This document shows positions 55,201 to 63,522 of a stretch of 64,000 bases of DNA, piece after piece. The translations under genes and the position numbers were made by a program. Location: positions 1 through 64,000 of the forward strand of contig JBPRGH010000002.1 in NCBI GenBank assembly GCA_051418055.1, given 5' to 3'. Position 1 is the stretch's first letter, and the number at the start of each line of letters is the position of its first letter. The notes under the pieces are model-generated. The model saw only the letters and a program-made list of their open reading frames with translations. It was not told the origin of the DNA and made no database searches. This DNA comes from JBPRGH01 sp051418055 (lineage in GTDB: Bacteria > Bacteroidota > Bacteroidia > Cytophagales > Cyclobacteriaceae).

Positions 55201-56838
55201 ACCTTTAAGAGATACATTTCGCTTTGAAAGGTTTAAAGGCAGCAGGTTTAATGTGCTGATGGAGGTGTTGAGTATGAATTTCTCTTCATTATTCTTCAGG
55301 TCCACCGACCCGGAGAATGTAGCTTTGGCATTAGGGTCATTAATAGCCAGAGACCCTTCGAAATATTTATTTTTAAAACGTCCTTTAGTTTCGATATTTT
55401 TATAGCTGTAATTCTTTATTTCAAAGGAGCTTATTTTTCCCTCCAGACGAAAATCTGCAGTTTCTATTGATAATCCTTTACCTTTTATATTTCCATTTAA
55501 GGATATTTTCCCCAGTAACTGATCTCCTGCATATTCTCCAAGATTAAAATCCACCAGGGCCAGTTTTCCGCTATATTCCGAATTGTTGATATCTGCCGAT
55601 AACTTCATATTTATATCCGACACAATTGTACCCATCTCAGTATCAAATGTTCCGTGGGCCACAAAGTCATTCACAAAACCGATAAGCTGGCCATCCAGAT
55701 TAAAATGATGAAGAGATTTCATCCGTTCTACAGTAGTTTCCTTAATATACGGACGAAGGTCATCAACCAGGACATATGAATTATCAAGATCATAGTTCAT
55801 AAAAGTTTCCGCTATATTAGGTAAACCTTCCATGCGAATTTCACCCTTTAATTGAGTGGCTTTTCCAAATTGCAGCAGCATATCCGAAAGATGGAAATTA
55901 TTTACACGCCCTTTGAATTTTCCCGTAAGGCGGTAAAGGTCTTTGAGGTTTTGAAGATCCGGAACAAAAAGTGCCAGATCTTCAGAATGTATTTTGGAGT
56001 TTTTAAAATGACCGGTGAGATCTACGCGTGTGTTGAATTCCTGCAGGTCCTCAGGAGATTTATAAGCCATTACTACCGTATCTCTTATTACGCTTTTGCC
56101 GATCCTTGCTTCAACATCGTTAAACTCTAATGCTTTTCTCGAATACCTGAATTGCCCCGTCACACTATGTATGGGAAGTTTGTTTTCCGGAACATACGCA
56201 TTAAGCGTTTCTATTTGCATTTGTAAAGTATCGGTGCGTACATTAAACCTGTACAAATGGGCATCAATCTGATCAATATTGAAATTGTTGTAGTTGAATT
56301 CAGATATGGGCTGTCCTTTTCGTGTATCGTGATAAATAAATCTGCTATTGGTAAGTACGACCTCATCAAAAATTAAATTAGGGGTTTTTGCTGTAGATGC
56401 TCCTGTATTAAATTTTCTGATTCGGTTAAAAAATTCTGTAAGATTGAGGTTTTTTGTGGAATCATCAAATGTAGTAATACGTGCACTAACATTTGCTGAA
56501 TCTATCTCTACATAATCAATTACTTTTTCGGCAGGTTTCCAAAGGGCAGAAAGCTCAAAATCAACTAAAACATCTGCCGCATGGATCATATCAAAACCAT
56601 CCGGGTCCTGGATCTTTACGCCTTTTGCCCGGATACGGTCGAACCATTGAATATGAATTTCACTTATAGAAGTAGGGAAACCTGTTTTCTCAGTAAGATA
56701 ATCGGCAGCAGCATGCATTATTTTTGTTTGCACATAGGGAACCTGCAAGGCTGTTAAAGCCAGAACAAAGGTAAATAGTGCAGTGGCTACTATCCGGATT
56801 ATTATTTTTAGCCACCTATTTTTAATAAATTGCGCCAA
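52270..56838 (-). CDS. tamB: TamB-like translocation and assembly module protein (DUF490)
   Basis: The 1522-residue protein has one N-terminal membrane helix (about 10-31) and a long periplasmic beta-helix of AsmA/TamB type. The C-terminal DUF490 domain (about 1150-1480) has YIPIGESGEVEQQEFINF, GEFTMFGDFYIREGGYNF, ILPESRISWYGDPYQGQLN and LRIVRDGGF. TamB-type proteins bridge the two membranes and are tied to outer membrane protein assembly and phospholipid transport. In Bacteroidota a TamB gene beside tsaD is a common arrangement. The start codons of tamB and tsaD are only 11 bp apart, so each promoter lies within the other gene. Confidence 0.93.
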   Translation of the reverse strand: MAQFIKNRWLKIIIRIVATALFTFVLALTALQVPYVQTKIMHAAADYLTEKTGFPTSISEIHIQWFDRIRAKGVKIQDPDGFDMIHAADVLVDFELSALWKPAEKVIDYVEIDSANVSARITTFDDSTKNLNLTEFFNRIRKFNTGASTAKTPNLIFDEVVLTNSRFIYHDTRKGQPISEFNYNNFNIDQIDAHLYRFNVRTDTLQMQIETLNAYVPENKLPIHSVTGQFRYSRKALEFNDVEARIGKSVIRDTVVMAYKSPEDLQEFNTRVDLTGHFKNSKIHSEDLALFVPDLQNLKDLYRLTGKFKGRVNNFHLSDMLLQFGKATQLKGEIRMEGLPNIAETFMNYDLDNSYVLVDDLRPYIKETTVERMKSLHHFNLDGQLIGFVNDFVAHGTFDTEMGTIVSDINMKLSADINNSEYSGKLALVDFNLGEYAGDQLLGKISLNGNIKGKGLSIETADFRLEGKISSFEIKNYSYKNIETKGRFKNKYFEGSLAINDPNAKATFSGSVDLKNNEEKFILNTSISTLNLLPLNLSKRNVSLKGKAVLNATGLALDSILGEGIISNAVVKVDEKSLPVDTLSIYSVKNKEGRQIKLNSDLVNVSLEGQFVPTMAYKSIKQLYKEYLLTIENDSEKIERYYAEKKSDAVDEYNIDLELTVNKFNPLLRLFEDSLYIARETKLQGKIRGGFNSIAKITFQSDSIRYRQNAVKNTSSEISISKNAGNANVLGAFFLRSEKQQFGRSIKTQDLAFESTWNNKLIDFNVKVDQQTLSNHVYVNGSYEFLKDKAQLTFKESDILLFEKSWELTKNNSITFSAGELAFNGLELTHENQRISVNGKLNKQADESLELLIDSVNLNNFNPVLLKPIEGIVTGRVNFNDIYEDFKVNFITTINNFKIDDFLVGDIAATTFYNDLHKKSDITFTVKRQDQLIGSIKGTYEHKKEIDQLNLDAKIEQAPLKILEPFFDTYFSSVQGSATGNVKITGTLLKPVLHGEGNIENGGLAVNYLNTFYNFSGAFSADERNINFHKLKVVDEENNLGSIDGSIKHDFFKSWALDITGQVNNVLVLNTTSKDNEMFYGTGYGTGNISFKGDVSNLIISAQAKTEPGTKIYIPIGESGEVEQQEFINFISFNDTTTNSSDEPSKEADLSGITLDLALDVTTDAYAEIIFDIKSGDIIRGRGEGDLRLALDATGEFTMFGDFYIREGGYNFTLYNIINKEFDILPESRISWYGDPYQGQLNIKASYKQLASLRPVIPEVATLPTEALPVEIKRQYISTVLMDLKGPLLLPNIDFDIQVEDLPNNGVPLPDGSVLDLKFLFSRFKERWDEQEFNRQVFSLIVLRRFSPPQSFSTEGSLVGSVSELLSNQLSYWVTQVDENLEIDLNLGSLNEEAFNTFQLRLSYTMLDGRLRIVRDGGFTNPYDQSETKVPGFIGDWTVEYLLTPDGKLRVKMYNRTTYNTIDQNQNINQGQNSHMTTGFSIQHTQSFDEIKELFRKARESQKRLNNEALEQSVKNEEDEVL

Positions 56839-56849
56839 ATTTGCTCTAA

Positions 56850-57857
56850 ATGATGTCAGTTACTATTTTAGCCATAGAATCATCGTGCGACGAAACATCA
56901 GCTGCTGTTGTACAATACGGTAAAATTCTCAATAATATTATTGCTACACAATCCATACACGAAAAATATGGCGGAGTAGTTCCCGAACTTGCATCAAGAG
57001 CTCATCAAATTAATATTGTTCCTGTAGTGGACCAGGCACTTAAGGAGGCCGGGGTAAATAAAAATGACCTCAGTGCCATAGCTTTTACCCGTGGACCGGG
57101 TTTATTGGGATCTTTACTGGTGGGCACTTCTTTTGCAAAAGGGTTAGCAATGGCTTTAAATATCCCTCTTATTGAAGTTAACCATATGCAGGCTCATGTT
57201 TTAGCTCATTTTATAGATGATCCGAAGCCGGATTTCCCTTTCCTGTGCCTGACGGTAAGTGGCGGCCATACGCAAATTGTTTTAATAAAGGACTATCTGG
57301 ATATGGAGATCATTGGCGAAACAATTGATGATGCAGTAGGCGAAGCTTTTGATAAGGCTGCAAAAATTCTCGGACTGCCATATCCCGGTGGCCCGCTTAT
57401 TGATAAATATGCACAGCAGGGTAATCCTGATGCTTTTTCATTCCCGGAAACGGAGATGGAGGAGTATAATTATTCTTTCAGCGGAATAAAGACAGCTTTT
57501 TTATACTTTATAAGGGATGAGATAAAAAAAAATCCAAATTTTATAGAAGAAAATTTACCTGATATTTGTGCCAGTATTCAAAAGAAATTAATTGAGATGC
57601 TATTGGTAAAAATAAAAAAAGCGGCTAAGGACCTTAATATAAAACAAGTTGCTATAGCCGGTGGTGTTTCAGCTAATTCAGGACTAAGAACAACTTTAAA
57701 AGAAGAGGCCACGAAAAATAACTGGAATATCTACATCCCTGCTTTTGAATATTGTACCGATAATGCAGCAATGATTGCCATGGCGGCATATTTTAAATAT
57801 AAAGCAGGAGAATTTACCGATCTTTCGGTAAGCCCTTTAGCGAGAATGAAATTTTGA
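56850..57857 (+). CDS. tsaD: tRNA N6-adenosine threonylcarbamoyltransferase
   Basis: TsaD transfers threonylcarbamoyl from its AMP conjugate to A37 of tRNAs reading ANN codons, with TsaB and TsaE. The 335-residue protein has LAIESSCDETSAAVV (8-22), iron ligands His112 and His116 (NHMQAH), the nucleotide-binding SGGHTQIV (137-144) and a late AIAGGVSANSGLR segment. The start could be the first or second of two adjacent ATG codons. A hotdog-fold gene, smpB and a hydrolase gene follow with little spacing, making a likely operon. Confidence 0.96.
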   Translation: MMSVTILAIESSCDETSAAVVQYGKILNNIIATQSIHEKYGGVVPELASRAHQINIVPVVDQALKEAGVNKNDLSAIAFTRGPGLLGSLLVGTSFAKGLAMALNIPLIEVNHMQAHVLAHFIDDPKPDFPFLCLTVSGGHTQIVLIKDYLDMEIIGETIDDAVGEAFDKAAKILGLPYPGGPLIDKYAQQGNPDAFSFPETEMEEYNYSFSGIKTAFLYFIRDEIKKNPNFIEENLPDICASIQKKLIEMLLVKIKKAAKDLNIKQVAIAGGVSANSGLRTTLKEEATKNNWNIYIPAFEYCTDNAAMIAMAAYFKYKAGEFTDLSVSPLARMKF

Positions 57858-57858
57858 T

Positions 57859-58260
57859 ATGAAAGACCTGTTTAAAAAAGGTGACAACAAAACCTATAGC
57901 AAAACAGTTACCGAAGCGGATATTGCGGCCTTTCATGGAGAAGTAGTGCATCCGGTTTGTTCGACTTTTGCTTTGGCACGTGAAATGGAATACTCCTCCA
58001 GGTTATTTGTTCTTGAAATGAAGGATGAAAATGAGGAGGGAATAGGTACTTTTTTAACCATTGATCATCAGGGCCCTGCATTTATAGGTGACGAGCTGGA
58101 TTTATTGGCGACTGTGAAAGAATTAAATGGAAACGAAATAATTTGTACCATTGAAGTGAAAGTCGGAGATAGATTGGTTGCTACCGGGGAAACGGGCCAA
58201 AAGGTCCTTCTAAAAGAAAAACTTGAGCGATATTTCGCAACACTTAGGAAGCATGAGTAA
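57859..58260 (+). CDS. Hotdog-fold thioesterase-like protein (FlK type)
   Basis: The 133-residue protein has the hotdog pattern: a helix with CSTFALAREMEYSS, the strand GTFLTIDHQGPAFIGD and the ending ATGETGQKVLL. This is similar to fluoroacetyl-CoA thioesterase-like domains. The histidine in IDHQGP is in the expected place. It may hydrolyse or bind a small acyl-CoA. It starts 1 bp after the tsaD stop and overlaps the start of smpB, so it belongs to the same operon. Confidence 0.72.
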   Translation: MKDLFKKGDNKTYSKTVTEADIAAFHGEVVHPVCSTFALAREMEYSSRLFVLEMKDENEEGIGTFLTIDHQGPAFIGDELDLLATVKELNGNEIICTIEVKVGDRLVATGETGQKVLLKEKLERYFATLRKHE

Positions 58261-58720
58261 AAAAAAGGAAAGATTTACTAAAAATATAAATATAAAAAAT
58301 CGGAAGGCATCCTTTGAGTATGAATTTCTGGAGCAGTATACTGCCGGAATTGCTTTAAAGGGAACCGAAATAAAATCAATACGGCAGGGGAAAGTGAGCC
58401 TGCAGGAAGCATACTGTTATTTCCATAAAGGTGAGCTGTATGTTAAAGGGATGCATATAGCGCCCTATGAGGAGGGGAATATTTTTAATCATGATCCCCT
58501 GAGAGACAGAAAGTTATTGCTTCAGAAGAGAGAATTGCGCAACTTGGAAGGAAATATGACTGAAAAAGGTTTAACTATCATTCCAACGCGCCTGTTTATC
58601 TCAGACAGAGGTCACGCAAAAATAAATATTGCCCTGGCACGTGGTAAGAAAATCCATGATAAGCGCCAGAGTATAAAGGAAAAGGATATGAAGCGTGAAA
58701 TGGAAAAAATTAAATATTAG
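58253..58720 (+). CDS. smpB: SsrA-binding protein
   Basis: SmpB binds tmRNA and brings it to stalled ribosomes. The start is set at the ATG at 58253 (MSKKKERFTKNINIKNR), which overlaps the end of the previous gene by 8 bp. A frame extending to a TTG at 58223 adds ten residues with no family match. The 155-residue protein has the signatures NRKASFEYEFLEQYTAGIAL, GTEIKSIRQGKVSLQEAYC and a basic C-terminal tail (DKRQSIKEKDMKREM). No tmRNA gene is in the window. Confidence 0.95.
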   Translation: MSKKKERFTKNINIKNRKASFEYEFLEQYTAGIALKGTEIKSIRQGKVSLQEAYCYFHKGELYVKGMHIAPYEEGNIFNHDPLRDRKLLLQKRELRNLEGNMTEKGLTIIPTRLFISDRGHAKINIALARGKKIHDKRQSIKEKDMKREMEKIKY

Positions 58721-58728
58721 ATTATTCA

Positions 58729-59520
58729 ATGGAGGTTGGCGATAAAGGTATTTGCAGGCTTAGTCTTGTCCCGATTAGAAAGGAACCTTCAGATCGGGCA
58801 GAGATGGTTACTCAGCTACTATTTGGTGAGCACTATACAATTCTGGAATTTAATGAGGAGAGGAATTGGCTGAGGGTAGAGCTTTATGCTGATAACTATC
58901 AGGGATGGATGGATTGTAATCAGCACCGTACAATAAGTCAGGAGTATTTTGAGCAGATAAATGTTTCGGATTATAAGATAGCCTTAGATGCGTTTGCAAC
59001 TATTTTATATAAAAAATCTCCTGTTAATATTGTTGCAGGAAGTATCTTGCCTATAGCTACCAATGAGCTATTTAAAATGGAGGAGCAATTGGCTTTTAAT
59101 GGAGAGGCCAAAAGCCTGAGCCAGAAACGTGATTATGATTTTTTAAAGCAGCAGGGAATGAAATATCTAAACTCCCCTTATTTGTGGGGTGGGCGCTCAC
59201 CTATGGGAATTGATTGCTCAGGTCTTGTGCAGGTGCTTTTTAAAATGTCAGGCTACTTTTTACCCCGCGATTCGAGCCAGCAGGTAAGATCCGGGCAGCA
59301 GGTCGATTCGTATGAGGATATCATTCCGGGTGACCTTGCTTTTTTTAGTAAAAATGGTGATATAGTAAACCATGTGGGTATAATGCTTGATGATTCTCAG
59401 ATCCTCCATGCCTCCGGAAAAGTACGTATAGATCAACTTGATAGTAACGGGATAATTAATTCTGAAACAAAAAAGCTAACCCACCATCTGGCGCAGATCA
59501 GAAGGGTTATCAAAGAATAG
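58729..59520 (+). CDS. SH3-domain NlpC/P60 (C40) peptidase
   Basis: The 263-residue protein has an N-terminal SH3b region (about 8-65), a second SH3-like region (about 75-125) and a C40 cysteine peptidase domain (about 135-263). The catalytic Cys163 lies in GIDCSGL, with His215 (NHVGIM) and a third polar residue, probably His227 (LHASG). The order and the WGGRSPMGIDCSGLVQ motif resemble dipeptidyl-peptidase VI-type enzymes of peptidoglycan recycling. No signal peptide is seen, so a cytoplasmic recycling role is favoured. It follows smpB by 8 bp. Confidence 0.9.
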   Translation: MEVGDKGICRLSLVPIRKEPSDRAEMVTQLLFGEHYTILEFNEERNWLRVELYADNYQGWMDCNQHRTISQEYFEQINVSDYKIALDAFATILYKKSPVNIVAGSILPIATNELFKMEEQLAFNGEAKSLSQKRDYDFLKQQGMKYLNSPYLWGGRSPMGIDCSGLVQVLFKMSGYFLPRDSSQQVRSGQQVDSYEDIIPGDLAFFSKNGDIVNHVGIMLDDSQILHASGKVRIDQLDSNGIINSETKKLTHHLAQIRRVIKE

Positions 59521-59588
59521 AGCCTGAACAAATTTGCTTTCTTATTAATTGAGCATTATATTAAATGCTTTATTTTAGGAGGGAAGGC

Positions 59589-60113
59589 ATGAAGCAAAGT
59601 GTACTTGTACTTAACTATGATTTTAGTCCTCTGAGCGTTTGCTCGGTTGAACGGGCCTTTGTGCTGGTATACAGGAAAAAAAGTGAAATGCTCGTTCCTT
59701 CCAATGGGCACAAGCTCCGCAGCGTTACAAAATCATTTCCGATGCCTTCTGTTATAAGACTACTGAACTATGTCAATGTACCCTATCGCAGTGTTCAGCT
59801 TACCCGCCAGAATATTTTCAAGAGAGATAATTTTTCCTGTCAGTATTGTGGCAAATCAAAGGAACTGACACTGGACCATGTACTGCCGAAATCCCGTGGA
59901 GGTAAATCGGTCTGGACTAACCTTATCACAGCTTGTAAAAGATGTAATACTGTAAAAGGTGATAATACACCTGAAGAGGCAGGTATTACTTTAAAGTCAG
60001 CCCCATATAAACCTACTTATCTTGTCTTCCTTCGCGACTTTTCAGGGCATTATCAGGAAGAGTGGAATTCATTTTTGAATTACAAACTAACTACCACTTC
60101 CGGTCGCGGATAA
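59589..60113 (+). CDS. HNH endonuclease family protein
   Basis: The start at 59589 is favoured because a strong AGGAGGG site (59577-59583) lies 5 bp before it, unusual in this genome. An earlier ATG at 59565 would add eight residues. The 174-residue protein has MKQSVLVLNYDFSPLSVC, typical of a Bacteroidota and cyanobacterial HNH subfamily. Zinc cysteines are C84-x2-C87 and C116-x2-C119, with the catalytic DHVLPKSRGG at 96-105 and Asn120. It has no restriction or mobile partner, so a housekeeping role is likely. The 3' end overlaps the convergent kinase gene by 23 bp. Confidence 0.9.
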   Translation: MKQSVLVLNYDFSPLSVCSVERAFVLVYRKKSEMLVPSNGHKLRSVTKSFPMPSVIRLLNYVNVPYRSVQLTRQNIFKRDNFSCQYCGKSKELTLDHVLPKSRGGKSVWTNLITACKRCNTVKGDNTPEEAGITLKSAPYKPTYLVFLRDFSGHYQEEWNSFLNYKLTTTSGRG

Positions 60114-61743
60114 TGCGATAGATTAATATAAGGGCCAAAACACCAGAAATAACAAATCCCACCATTCCAATAATGGATATCTCATTCCAGCGTGGGGGTA
60201 TTTTGGCCAGTATTATAATAGCTGAAGCGACCAGTAAAGAAGCTTGTAAGAAAGCCAGGACTAACCGGTTAACTTCTTTATTAAAACTCTGTATCAAGTT
60301 ATCCAGGCCGCGATGTTCAAGATTAATATTAATAGTACCTTCCTTTATCTTTTTTATTATCTCCTCCAGGTCATTTGGAATTTCCTGGATGATAGAGGCA
60401 AAATCTACTGAGGAAAGCAGAATGTTTTTTGAAATGGTAAATGGATTCAACCGTTTTAATATCAACTTTCTTGCATGTGGTGTAATAGCTTTTTCAATCT
60501 GAAGGTTTGGATTAAGCTCTTTAACTGTACCTTCCACAATTGAGATGGCTTTACTAAGAAGGAAAAAATTCGAAGGGATCTGAATGTTAAAATCCAGCAC
60601 AAGAGACCGTATCCTGTTACCAGTTTCATGAACATCTATATCCGCAATTTCCTGATAACTCAGGTCTTCAATTAACTCGGTAAGCCGGTACTCCAGTGCT
60701 ATCTGGTTATCAATCGGATTCGGAGTGACTTTTTGAAAAGCATGGAGGATCTTTTTTGCATTTTTTTCTTCTATTCCAATGATAATAGAGGTTAAAAGAT
60801 CTTTATCTCTTTTATGGACAAGTCCTACAATCCCGAAGTCAATGAAGGCAAATGTATTGTCTGGATAAACATAAATATTTCCCGGATGGGGGTCGGCATG
60901 AAATATCCCATAGTTGAATATCTGATCAAAATATAACTCCAGATAGCGGGTGGCAATTAATTCCGGATTGTAAGGAGGCTGCTTTAGCTTTTCAACATTA
61001 TTAATTTTAACTCCTGTGATAAACTCCATAACAATAACCCGTTTGGAGCAGTATTTTTCATAAACCTCCGGGATATGTACATAGGGATGTTTTTCCAGCC
61101 TTTTTTTAAATTTCAGGATATTATTGGCTTCAGCTTTAAAATTCAGCTCTTTATTAAGGGCTGCTTCAAATTCCAAGAGAAAATCATAGACACTAAACTG
61201 CTTTACTTCAGTAATATATTTCTGCAGAAAATTTGCAGAGTCTTTTAATATCTGCAGGTCAACATCAATCTGATCCTTAAGGTTTGGGCGCCGTATTTTA
61301 ACGGCCACTTCCTTTTGGTTATCCTTCAGGATTCCTTTATGTACCTGTGAAATAGAGGCGGAGGCCATGGGGTTAAGGTCAAAAAAATCAAAGACTTCAG
61401 TGTAAGGCCTTTTTAGATCTTCTTCTAAAATCCGCAGGGCTTCATCAGGATCGAAAGGAGGGACTTCATCCTGTAGCTTTTCCAGTTCAAAAATAAGCTC
61501 TTTTGGAAAAATATCAGACCTGTTGGACATCATCTGTCCCAGTTTAATATAGGTGGTACCCAGCTCTTCGAAAACAAGACGTATCCTTTTCCATCGTGAT
61601 GATGGAATGGTTTTCAGGACATTCTCATCCTTTCGGCTACGGATTTTCTTACTGAGCTTTAAATGTGCCAGCAGGTCTTCAAAGCCATATTTGATGAGGA
61701 TGCTGCCAATTTCGCGAAGGCGTTGCAGCCTATTTTGGCGCAT
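60091..61743 (-). CDS. AarF/ABC1/UbiB-family atypical kinase
   Basis: The 550-residue protein has the UbiB-type motifs TYIKLGQMMSNRSDI (KxGQ), ASISQVHKG (in place of a glycine-rich loop), HADPHPGNIYV (catalytic) and FIDFGIVG (metal-binding). Two C-terminal membrane helices (about 495-545) follow. These kinases or ATPases act in quinone or membrane lipid metabolism. The start overlaps the preceding coiled-coil gene by 14 bp, and this pairing is often seen. No quinone genes are linked here. Confidence 0.93.
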   Translation of the reverse strand: MRQNRLQRLREIGSILIKYGFEDLLAHLKLSKKIRSRKDENVLKTIPSSRWKRIRLVFEELGTTYIKLGQMMSNRSDIFPKELIFELEKLQDEVPPFDPDEALRILEEDLKRPYTEVFDFFDLNPMASASISQVHKGILKDNQKEVAVKIRRPNLKDQIDVDLQILKDSANFLQKYITEVKQFSVYDFLLEFEAALNKELNFKAEANNILKFKKRLEKHPYVHIPEVYEKYCSKRVIVMEFITGVKINNVEKLKQPPYNPELIATRYLELYFDQIFNYGIFHADPHPGNIYVYPDNTFAFIDFGIVGLVHKRDKDLLTSIIIGIEEKNAKKILHAFQKVTPNPIDNQIALEYRLTELIEDLSYQEIADIDVHETGNRIRSLVLDFNIQIPSNFFLLSKAISIVEGTVKELNPNLQIEKAITPHARKLILKRLNPFTISKNILLSSVDFASIIQEIPNDLEEIIKKIKEGTININLEHRGLDNLIQSFNKEVNRLVLAFLQASLLVASAIIILAKIPPRWNEISIIGMVGFVISGVLALILIYRIIRDRKW

Positions 61744-62068
61744 TAGTTTTTGTTTTTGGCTTTTTTAACTGATCAAGTTCCATTTGCAGGACTTCCACCT
61801 GCCTTTGAAGGCGCTCATGTTCTTCACGGGAAGGTATATTAAGCTTATTTAAATATTTCTTTACCTCTTCCCGCATTGCATAATTGAAATTTTCTCTTGC
61901 AGAATCAGCTTCAGCAGTTAATTTATCCAGATATAATTTTACTTCTGATTCCGGAAGATTAGCCTTAGAACCTAATTCCTTTACAAGATTATCAGCTTTT
62001 TTTGCTCCAAGAAGCATCAAACCAAGTGAGGTATATGCTGCTCTTTTAAAAATATTGTCGTCACTCAT
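61730..62068 (-). CDS. Phasin-like coiled-coil protein linked to the AarF kinase
   Basis: The 112-residue protein is helical throughout: an apolar first part (AAYTSLGLMLLGAKKADNLVKE), an amphipathic middle and a coiled coil (HERLQRQVEVLQMELDQLKK). It ends in a Lys/Thr tail. The pattern is that of the PhaF/phasin superfamily. Translational coupling to the UbiB-type kinase (14-bp overlap) suggests a regulatory or scaffolding role, which is an inference. No polyhydroxyalkanoate genes are present. Confidence 0.7.
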   Translation of the reverse strand: MSDDNIFKRAAYTSLGLMLLGAKKADNLVKELGSKANLPESEVKLYLDKLTAEADSARENFNYAMREEVKKYLNKLNIPSREEHERLQRQVEVLQMELDQLKKPKTKTNAPK

Positions 62069-62242
62069 TGGATTAATGGATTAGTAAAAAATTACAATTT
62101 CATAAGCATAAAATATTGCAATTTGTTCACCATGTTTAATGATATAATGTTTTCTTTGAACAAATATTATTTGTTATTATCAATTTAATTAAAGAATTTT
62201 ACTTAAGTTAGTTTAATTCGATTAAAATTTTAATTAGCATTT

Positions 62243-63259
62243 ATGAAAAACATTATGAAAAAACTTACAGGTCGTCTATTGGCTTTTATGGCGCTTGCCG
62301 GACTTTTCGTCTTTTCCGGTTGTGGAGATGATGACGAATTTGTTCCTACCCAAACTATATGGGAAATCGTGCAGGAAAGAGAAAATTTATCAACATTGGA
62401 AACTCTTCTTGCTGCAAATGGATTGGATGATGATCTGGCTGCGAGTGGCGAGATGACGCTTTTTGCACCAAGTGATGCTGCTTTAAATACGTTATTAACA
62501 ACGCTTGGTTTACAAACCGTTGGATTTGATCCTGTTGCTAATACTATTAAGCAAGCGGTTTTAACATATCATGTTGCTAACCAGCAGGTATTGGCTGCAG
62601 AGCTTGCTGCTGGAAATACAATCAACACTTTACAGGGAGAGTCAATTACAGTAGGAGCTGGTCCTGTTCTTGAAACAGGTGCTACTGCAGATGCAGGTTT
62701 TGACGAAACAAATATACTTGCTACCAATGGTGTTGTGCATATTGTAGATGTAGTATTGGTACCACCTAGTCTTGGAGCGCTTATTGTGCAGACGTTGGGC
62801 ACAGTAGCTCAGCCGCTTTTACTTTTAGAGGATTTCTCTATACTAGCAGCAGGGATTCGGAAAGCAGATGAATTTGCCACAGCTAATGGTCAGCCAACAT
62901 TAGTAAGTGCACTTATTAGTGATGATCCTTTAAAGACTGTTTTTGCTCCTACAAATGCAACATTTGAAGCAGGTAGTATAACGGTTGAAACTTTTACAGG
63001 TCAACAGTGGTACGGAATCATTGCCAACCATGTTGGTTTAGGTGATTTTGCTCCTAGTGCTCTTACAACAGGTACTACTATTAATACTGCAGCTGGCGGA
63101 ACATTAACTATAACAAATGCCGGTTCGGGGGGTAATTTTACAAGTATTTTTATAGATTCCGATGGTGATGCTGCTTTTGAAGCAGAAGTTGCACAACCTG
63201 ATTTGGTTACTGCATCTAACGGAAGAATTCATGTAATAGCAGGAGTATTAACTCCTTGA
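62243..63259 (+). CDS. Lipoprotein with two fasciclin (FAS1) domains
   Basis: The 338-residue protein has a lipobox FSGC (Cys27), followed by an acidic stretch. Two FAS1 domains come next (about 40-175 and 185-338), recognised by LFAPSDAALNTLL, TYHVANQQVL, TNGVVHIVDVVLVPP and then VFAPTNATFEA and SNGRIHVIAGVLTP. FAS1 domains act in adhesion between cells or to surfaces. An alternative start five codons in (MKKLTGR) would still give the lipobox. It is monocistronic with its own terminator. Confidence 0.93.
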   Translation: MKNIMKKLTGRLLAFMALAGLFVFSGCGDDDEFVPTQTIWEIVQERENLSTLETLLAANGLDDDLAASGEMTLFAPSDAALNTLLTTLGLQTVGFDPVANTIKQAVLTYHVANQQVLAAELAAGNTINTLQGESITVGAGPVLETGATADAGFDETNILATNGVVHIVDVVLVPPSLGALIVQTLGTVAQPLLLLEDFSILAAGIRKADEFATANGQPTLVSALISDDPLKTVFAPTNATFEAGSITVETFTGQQWYGIIANHVGLGDFAPSALTTGTTINTAAGGTLTITNAGSGGNFTSIFIDSDGDAAFEAEVAQPDLVTASNGRIHVIAGVLTP

Positions 63260-63287
63260 TCTAACCATTAAACTTATTTTAAAAGAT

Positions 63288-63317
63288 AGGCTGGCAATTA
63301 TTGCCAGCCTTTTTTAT
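63288..63317 (+). terminator. Rho-independent terminator of the fasciclin gene
   Basis: AGGCTGGCAAT and ATTGCCAGCCT form an 11-bp stem with a very short loop, followed by TTTTTTATT. It starts 28 bp after the stop. Confidence 0.9.
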
Positions 63318-63464
63318 TACCAGGTGGGATGATTGAATTCCGAAATGGGCCAGGGTACAGGGATAGTTCTCTTTTGGCCAAACAGGTTCTAATAAGTGTG
63401 CTTTTGTTAACCAGTGGAAGAGAGACTGGCAATTTGTTTTACTCTTAAAGGTTTTTTGGGTTTA

Positions 63465-63500
63465 AATAAAAAAAGCTGCCTTATTTCTAAAGCAGCTTTT
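63465..63500 (-). terminator. Rho-independent terminator of the TonB-dependent receptor gene
   Basis: On the minus strand AAAAGCTGC pairs with GCAGCTTTT across a 12-nt loop and is followed by a T-run with one A. It lies 22 bp after the receptor stop. Confidence 0.85.
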
Positions 63501-63522
63501 CATAATGAATAGAAGCAAGATT

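Noticed and set aside
58223..58252. TTG start of smpB ten codons upstream
   Set aside because: The added residues do not match the family and lie within the preceding gene; the ATG at 58253 starts the conserved sequence.
59565..59588. Earlier start of the HNH gene
   Set aside because: A strong Shine-Dalgarno site precedes the later ATG, and the family sequence begins there.
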